Below, in pieces: positions 58,666 to 64,000 of a stretch of DNA of 64,000 nt. The first letter of the stretch is position 1. Each line of letters begins with the position of its first letter. Source of the stretch: Melampsora larici-populina 98AG31 (taxonomy: Eukaryota; Basidiomycota; Pucciniomycetes; Pucciniales; Melampsoraceae). The stretch is taken from NCBI RefSeq assembly GCF_000204055.1, contig NW_006768846.1:62001-126000 (forward strand), read 5' to 3'. Both the position numbers and the translations under genes were made by a program. The notes beneath the pieces were generated by a model. That model was not told the origin of the DNA. It did no database searches and worked only from the letters and a program-made list of their open reading frames with translations.

Positions 58666-59884
58666 ATTGATGATCACTTGGGAAATTCGAATGGCTTGAT
58701 GGATATATATATATATGCAAAGTATATGTTTAAGAATCAAGTTCATTTATAAAAAATCGTAACAATATGTACCTCTGTTTTCGATTTGTTTATATTCTAA
58801 AGAAAGAAATTGAACCATTTGAGCTTTCAATAGATTCTTTCGAGCCTTGATTCTAGCTTTCACTCATCTTCCAATAAATCACGAGCAAGAAATTGATCAA
58901 CACCATAAACCAATCTAATGATTAATGTACATGATACGTACAAACTCTACAAGCTGTTTGAAAAATTAGTCCAAGAGAACAAACCTTGAAAATTCAAGAG
59001 TTGGTTTAACAAACCTCTCAAAACAGAAAGTCTTGAGAACACTCTTGATTTTTTAATTATAAGACATCTCATTCTTCATTGAAAGAAAAAGAAGTATGTG
59101 ATCTTCTTGAATAGTTTGTTGGATTACATACATAGTGACAAAGATGTAGGAAAGCTTGATAAGCTTAAAACTTTTGCTAAATTCACCCTTGTGTTTCTGC
59201 TTGGACATTCAAAAACATAAACACCGTCATTTTGATGGTTTGTGGATTACATTGATTGAATACAAAAGTTTTCACAAGGTGATTTTACCTTTTTTTATCA
59301 TGTCTTATAAATCATTTTCTTGACTTGAAGTATGCCTATGTACTTGCAACTCCATAACTTTCACATTAAGACTTGAAGAATTCACTTCTCAAAATTTTGG
59401 AACTTCAACATCAATAAGATTCAATATCAAGTGTTTGATGTTAATGTTTTAATTATCTTGAGTTTTGGGCAAAGGTCAAGAAATAAATATTGATAAGTAT
59501 ATCATCACATTAGCTAGCTTGTGCTGTTGTGAAGGGTATACTCTCACTTGGATTTAGTAGAGATCAGTGAATTAAATTTCACATCTCGATTTAATAAATA
59601 AGAAATTTTATCAAAAACAAACTCTTTCGAATGCTAAAAGGAAGCAAGGTTTTCATCATCTAGCCACCAATGCTCTAATTAGTAAGAAGTTCTTCTTCCG
59701 GACAGGAGGGTTAACTTCTTGTCAACTTTTTGACCAAGTGATCAAGAAGACCATAAACTAATCATGAAGATTTTTCTTCATAAGATTCCTAACGGTACTT
59801 CCAAGCAATATCTACAAACTATGTCATAGAAGACAAATCCATGTCAGTTAAAGGATTTTTTTTCTGATCGAGCAAAGAAATCGA
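58666..59884. other. Intergenic, no gene seen
   Basis: AT-rich 1.2 kb with a short (AT)n at about 58703-58714. No supported ORF, terminal repeat or RNA gene recognised. Confidence 0.45.
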
Positions 59885-60552
59885 TCACTGACTCATAGAA
59901 GGTATATTTTGAGGAGTATAAGGACACGTATATTTATATGTACCGGGATTAATACAATCTAAAGAAGATTTCGAAATCGAATGATCAACCGAAATGAAGA
60001 CTTTGGAAAAAAAAAGGATTATTAAAACTTTAAGATCCTTACCATAATCGTATCCAGTCCAAGCATATTCTCTACATTGTTGATTACTGAAATCTTTGAT
60101 AGGTGATTGAAAAAGTTGACAATTATTCATCGGGACCCAAAGATGAGCTTAAATGAAGTCAACCAAACAGATCAATTTAATTAGTTTTATAGTGAAGATA
60201 AGATCAAAGTATGATGATAAGAAAATGTTTATAAAGATCCTTACAGTTAAGTGAACAACTTGAAAGATCACAACTATACTTTTTCTTTTTAGGAATTTCC
60301 TGTTGACATACTATAGGAATATAATCGATCAAAAGACATATTTACTTTAGTGATTCTTTGAGATTATAGTCATTAGAGATTGGATAAGGAAAAGAAACAA
60401 CTTTAATGAAATCACATACCACCAGTTTTCGAGTCAGGAATTGCAAAGGCTCCATTACACTGAACTGTAACATGCTGGTCCTGATTAGCCTTTAGGCAAT
60501 GAACCAATAGACAAGAGATTATAAAACAAATCTTAAAGGAGATGTGAATCAT
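59885..60552 (-). CDS. Small secreted cysteine-containing protein (139 aa), four exons
   Basis: Proposed CDS is complement(join(59885..60000, 60043..60147, 60245..60310, 60420..60552)); all introns are phase 1, with donors GTATGT, GTAAGG and GTAAGG. The ATG at 60552 opens a signal peptide (MIHISFKICFIISCLLVHCLKA). The mature protein of about 117 residues has eight Cys, in the order VQC, VCQ, YSC, SSC, NNC, QQC, LDC, YTC, with KKKKYSC and YAWTGYDYG as notable words. The third intron is only 42 nt, which is short but has proper ends. The even Cys number, small size and signal fit a rust secreted candidate effector; no family was recognised. A 1-kb MITE lies about 450 bp upstream. Confidence 0.75.
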
Positions 60553-62564
60553 CTTGGAGTACAGGCTCAGCAAGAGAGCAAGAAGATATTTCAAAACACA
60601 ATAGAGTGGTCAAAAGAGTGAGATTTGATTAGGAAAAAATGGTTAGAGAAGAAATGAGCTCTGAAAGGTAGTCTAGAAGTAGCCTTTTAATATCTATAAA
60701 TTCTTGAATTTGATTCGTGAACACACGGTTTCAATGACTGGGCTTTAGGGGCTGAACATCACACCGGCATGAGGAAAAGCAAAAGGTAAACTAAAGGAAC
60801 GCCACCCGTGTGTCAGATATTTTGGCTTTTGTTTTGTTCATAGGCCGGGAGAACCAGATGGACCGCCGAAAAAAAATCTTTTGATACATCGAAGGCTAAG
60901 AATGAGGATGAAAACGAAAGAAATGATCACTGAGAACTGAGAATGAAGAAAAGGACTGTACTGAATCACACGATCATACCAGCCAGCGGTATCTTAACAT
61001 TTAGGGTATACAAATATGTTCTGGGAATTTTCAGAAGGTTTTTTCCAGAACGCCAGAAGTTTTTTTTTTGGTGTGTTCTGGCGTTCTGGCATTCAGCAAA
61101 TTTGAATGCACCACACTTCCAGAATGCCAGAAACCCCGTGAACACAACCCAACTCCACCAGCTCACCCCTCATCCCTACTCACCTCAGCACCAAATCACA
61201 TCACCATCAGCTACTTCATCTCATCACGATTCACTACTCTCACCTCGAATCCTCGAGTCGATTAGACATTTGAGATACAACATTTTTCTCTAATCGACTC
61301 GAACATCTGTCGAGAAAAGATCTTCGAGTCGATTAGAGAATTGAAATCAAATTTCTGAGGAGTTCAATTAATGTTCAACTTCTTCGTGAAGTCGGTTTTC
61401 AGACAAATCACAAAGACAGTCAACATGAAGAGCAAAGCTTTCAAGTAGGTAACTAACATGGTTTTCAAAGAGATTGGTTCGGAAACAATGATCTCATTAG
61501 TTTGAAAAGCGGTCTGAAATTGACAAATCAAACGAGATCAACAATGATCGTTTTAAAAACTCAAAACACGATTAACAACAATCATTTCAATTCAAAAAGG
61601 TACATATTTACAGCTTAACACCAAGTCAAGTGAGACTGAAGAAATCTCAAAAAGGATACAAAACAAGACTGTGCATCGATTGATTTTGTGCACTTGAAGA
61701 TCTCGTTTCCTTTTGAGAGACATTTGAAAACTAAGAAACAAACACAAATTGAAACCGATGAATCCCTCTTAAGATGAAAATACATTTAAAAACCTGCTTC
61801 AAATCTTAAGGGCCGAGGTTTTGAAAGTCAAAGGCCAACGGTGTGACGATTGGATTTTTGTGAGGGCTGCTTGGTTGGCTGAAGGTGGGGGATCACCGTC
61901 GATCACTTGATCCAGACGGCTGCAGATTTTGGATTGTGTTTTCCCGAATGCCAGAAGGGTTCTGGCGTTCTGGAAAAAACCTTCTGGAAATTCCCAGAAC
62001 ATATTTGTATACCCTAATTTATAGCCTGATAGTGATCAGATAATGATTCAAAGCTTCATTCGGTAAAGAGATCACTGAAGTCGAACTGACGGAGCGTAAT
62101 CTCAAAACCCAAAATGAAAGGAACAGAAAGTGTTTTGGTAAAGAGCTGAAGGTAAATCGATTGGCAACTTGGTTTCAAAATGCAAAAGAATTTCTATAGC
62201 CCTTGAAAATTTGGTAGGATGGCTTCATCGAGCCTATATACTTCAGTCAGCAGTGTTATAAGTGGCAGTATCTCAGTCAAGATACAATGATTTCCAAGTG
62301 AGATAATAAAAAATCAGCTGATCAGAATTGTTAAGCCAGTGTTAATCACTTTGATCATTCTCATTCAAGTTGTAAGCCAACTTCAAGTTCAATCTGGCTT
62401 TTGATCCAAATGACCAATTTCACAGCTTGAGCAATCAAACACAGCCAAGATTAGTGATCATGAGCCAGTGATGAAAAAATATAAAACCAATCAAACTATT
62501 CAAGAATGCTTTCGAAAGCGCATTCAAGACTACCTCATCAACTTGAATTGAAAATATTCGAATC
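60553..62564. other. Divergent upstream region of the secreted protein and the dioxygenase
   Basis: Two genes face away from each other across 2 kb, half of which is the MITE at 61002-62016. No other ORF is supported. Inside the MITE, TCGAGTCGATTAGA and its complement recur at about 61252, 61291 and 61327. Confidence 0.5.
61002..62016. mobile_element. 1-kb MITE with long inverted ends, ATT target duplication
   Basis: The ends share about 57 bp of inverted repeat with about one mismatch, beginning TAGGGTATACAAATATGTTC, flanked on both sides by ATT. Inside the ends, CCAGAACGCCAGAA and relatives (TTCTGGCGTTCTGG, CAGAATGCCAGAA) repeat several times in both orientations. No transposase. The 3-bp target is compatible with PIF/Harbinger- or CACTA-type elements, but the superfamily is not settled. 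Confidence 0.82.
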
Positions 62565-63690
62565 ATGAATCCAAACAAGATTATCGATTTCTCAACTTTT
62601 CATAATCCATCAACTTCAATTCAATCTAAAATCAAATTATCAAATCAAATCAATCATCAACTCAACAACTTTGGTTATCTTTATTTAACAGAGATTCCTA
62701 TTCAAAATCAAACCATTCAAGATGCATTCCAATGGGTAAGTAACAACATCTTACATCTCATGAATTTCTATCTATCTAGACAATCAAACAAATCACTTGC
62801 TCATCTCTTTCATGATCTGTTCTTGGTATTGGTAAACAAAGAGTCAAAAGTTTTTCAATTTACCACTTGAAATTAAACAAAAAGTATCACATCCGATCGA
62901 TGGTAGTATTAATAGAGGTTACTCAGCCATCGGAATTGAAAAAGTGGTACAAAATGATTTAAAGAATCCTATTTCAATCAAATCAAATCGATCAAAACCA
63001 GATGATCAACGTGAAACGTTTGATTTAGGAAAATTTAATTTTCAATCCAATCCTTCACTTCAAAACCTTTGGTTACCTGATCCAATTGAAAAAGATTATC
63101 ATTTGAATGGAATGCAAGACTTTTTCAAAAAGTTTTATCAAGAATGTTATGAATTTGAACATCAATTACTTGAAGCTATATCAATCTCTTTACTTGGGAT
63201 TGAACATCAAGATTATTTATCAAACTTTCATATCCAAGCTGATAATCAAATCAGATTATCACATTATCCTTCAATCATCAAAAACGATCATAACTTATCA
63301 ATCAATAGATTCAGTCCTCATACTGATTTTTCTACTTTTACTATCCTTTTTCAAGATCAACAATCAGGATTAGAAATCGAAGATCAATTCAAACCTAATC
63401 AATTCAATCCGATTCCTTCAATCCCTAATACGGTGATCTTACATGTAGGTGATCTTTTGATGAGATGGACAAATGATCATTTTAAATCTCCTTTACATAG
63501 AGTTAGTCTTCCATTGAGTGAAACCAATCTTATTCCTGAACGTTATTTGATTTCATTTTTTTGTGGACCTGATCGAGGTACTTTGATTGATTGTTTAGAA
63601 ACTTGTTTTCATCCTACTCATGATCCTAAAAAATATGGTCCAATCACGGCTGAAGCTTATATAGATATGAGATTAAAGTTATCATATTGA
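62565..63690 (+). CDS. 2-oxoglutarate/Fe(II)-dependent dioxygenase, isopenicillin-N-synthase fold
   Basis: Proposed CDS is join(62565..62735, 62842..63690), 339 aa, one phase-0 intron GTAAGT..AAAG. The N-terminal non-haem dioxygenase region has IIDFSTF, INHQLNNFGYLYLTEI and SQKFFNLPLEIKQKV. The 2OG-FeII domain shows RLSHYP, then the iron ligands HTD (217 and 219) in FSPHTDFSTFTILFQD, GLEIED, VGDLLMRWTNDHFKSPLHRV (third ligand His 276) and ERYLISFF with the cosubstrate-binding Arg (about 291). Members oxidise small molecules; the substrate cannot be told from sequence. In place of the common R-x-S motif it has RYL with Ser two further on. Confidence 0.88.
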
Positions 63691-64000
63691 GTTTTTGTAT
63701 GATCTTCATTCGGAGATCATACCCTCTTCTTTCTTTTTGATAACAATCTCATTTTTATAGTCTTGGGAATTATTGTTCATGATGATTTGTGACTTCTTTC
63801 TACCATCAAAATGTATACACCCCCCAAAAAAGACGTTTTATGATATGTTTATTAAGTCTTCTTTCACTTCAAATTCCATCAGACTCTCAAGTAATAAAAG
63901 ATGTTAATTTTGCTCTTTTTGTGGTGATGGAAAAATACTAGGTTTTTGGTGCCCACTGTTAGATCATTGAGCAGATAAACTGATTGAGCTCTAACAAGTA
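63691..64000. other. 3' flank of the dioxygenase gene
   Basis: AT-rich sequence with no ORF to the window edge. Confidence 0.5.

Overview
The window is nuclear DNA of a filamentous fungus, most likely a rust (Pucciniales), and the style fits Melampsora. The reasons are AT-rich sequence, multi-exon genes with 60-150 bp GT-AG introns, several small or lineage-specific secreted proteins, and a heavy load of class I and class II transposable elements. This is inferred from the sequence alone; no species-diagnostic marker is present. Exon coordinates below were built by hand from splice consensus, phase and family homology. Every multi-exon gene listed sums to a multiple of three.

Housekeeping genes occur in compact blocks. 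Block 1 (5.1-7.9 kb) holds a mitochondrial cytochrome b5 reductase-like flavoprotein (+) and a METTL5-type rRNA m6A methyltransferase (-). Block 2 (30.3-38.4 kb) holds RNase H2 subunit B (+), an NADPH oxidase (-) and a Dma-type FHA-RING ubiquitin ligase (+). Block 3 (54.5-63.7 kb) holds ALG5 (+), RAD14/XPA (-), mitochondrial ribosomal protein bL28m (+), a cysteine-rich secreted protein (-) and a 2-oxoglutarate/Fe(II) dioxygenase (+).

Between these lie two accessory regions. Island A (8.2-30.0 kb) is bounded by two inverted, apparently intact paralogs of a six-exon secreted-protein family. Between them are a broken integrase gene, a palindromic CACTA-like element, a truncated tyrosine-recombinase (DIRS/Ngaro-like) retrotransposon, a dead pogo transposase, a broken LTR-retrotransposon gag carrying a TA-flanked MITE, a dead Tc1/IS630-like transposase and a tRNA-derived SINE-like sequence. 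Island B (38.4-54.5 kb) holds an inverted duplication with two paralogous small intracellular proteins, a hAT-like non-autonomous element with an 8-bp target duplication, a cysteine-rich secreted protein, and a 3.5-kb Tc1/mariner-like element with perfect terminal repeats that abuts a 262-bp foldback MITE.

The left end (1-5.1 kb) holds a small gene made of tandemly duplicated 96-bp exons and an array of GGTGTAAA-type motifs. The most interesting features are the tandem-exon gene, the inverted secreted-protein pair with a conserved GC-AG intron, the intron-containing YR retrotransposon whose gag and pol share one frame across two stop codons, and the recurrent apparent CGA-to-TGA nonsense changes in unrelated transposases.
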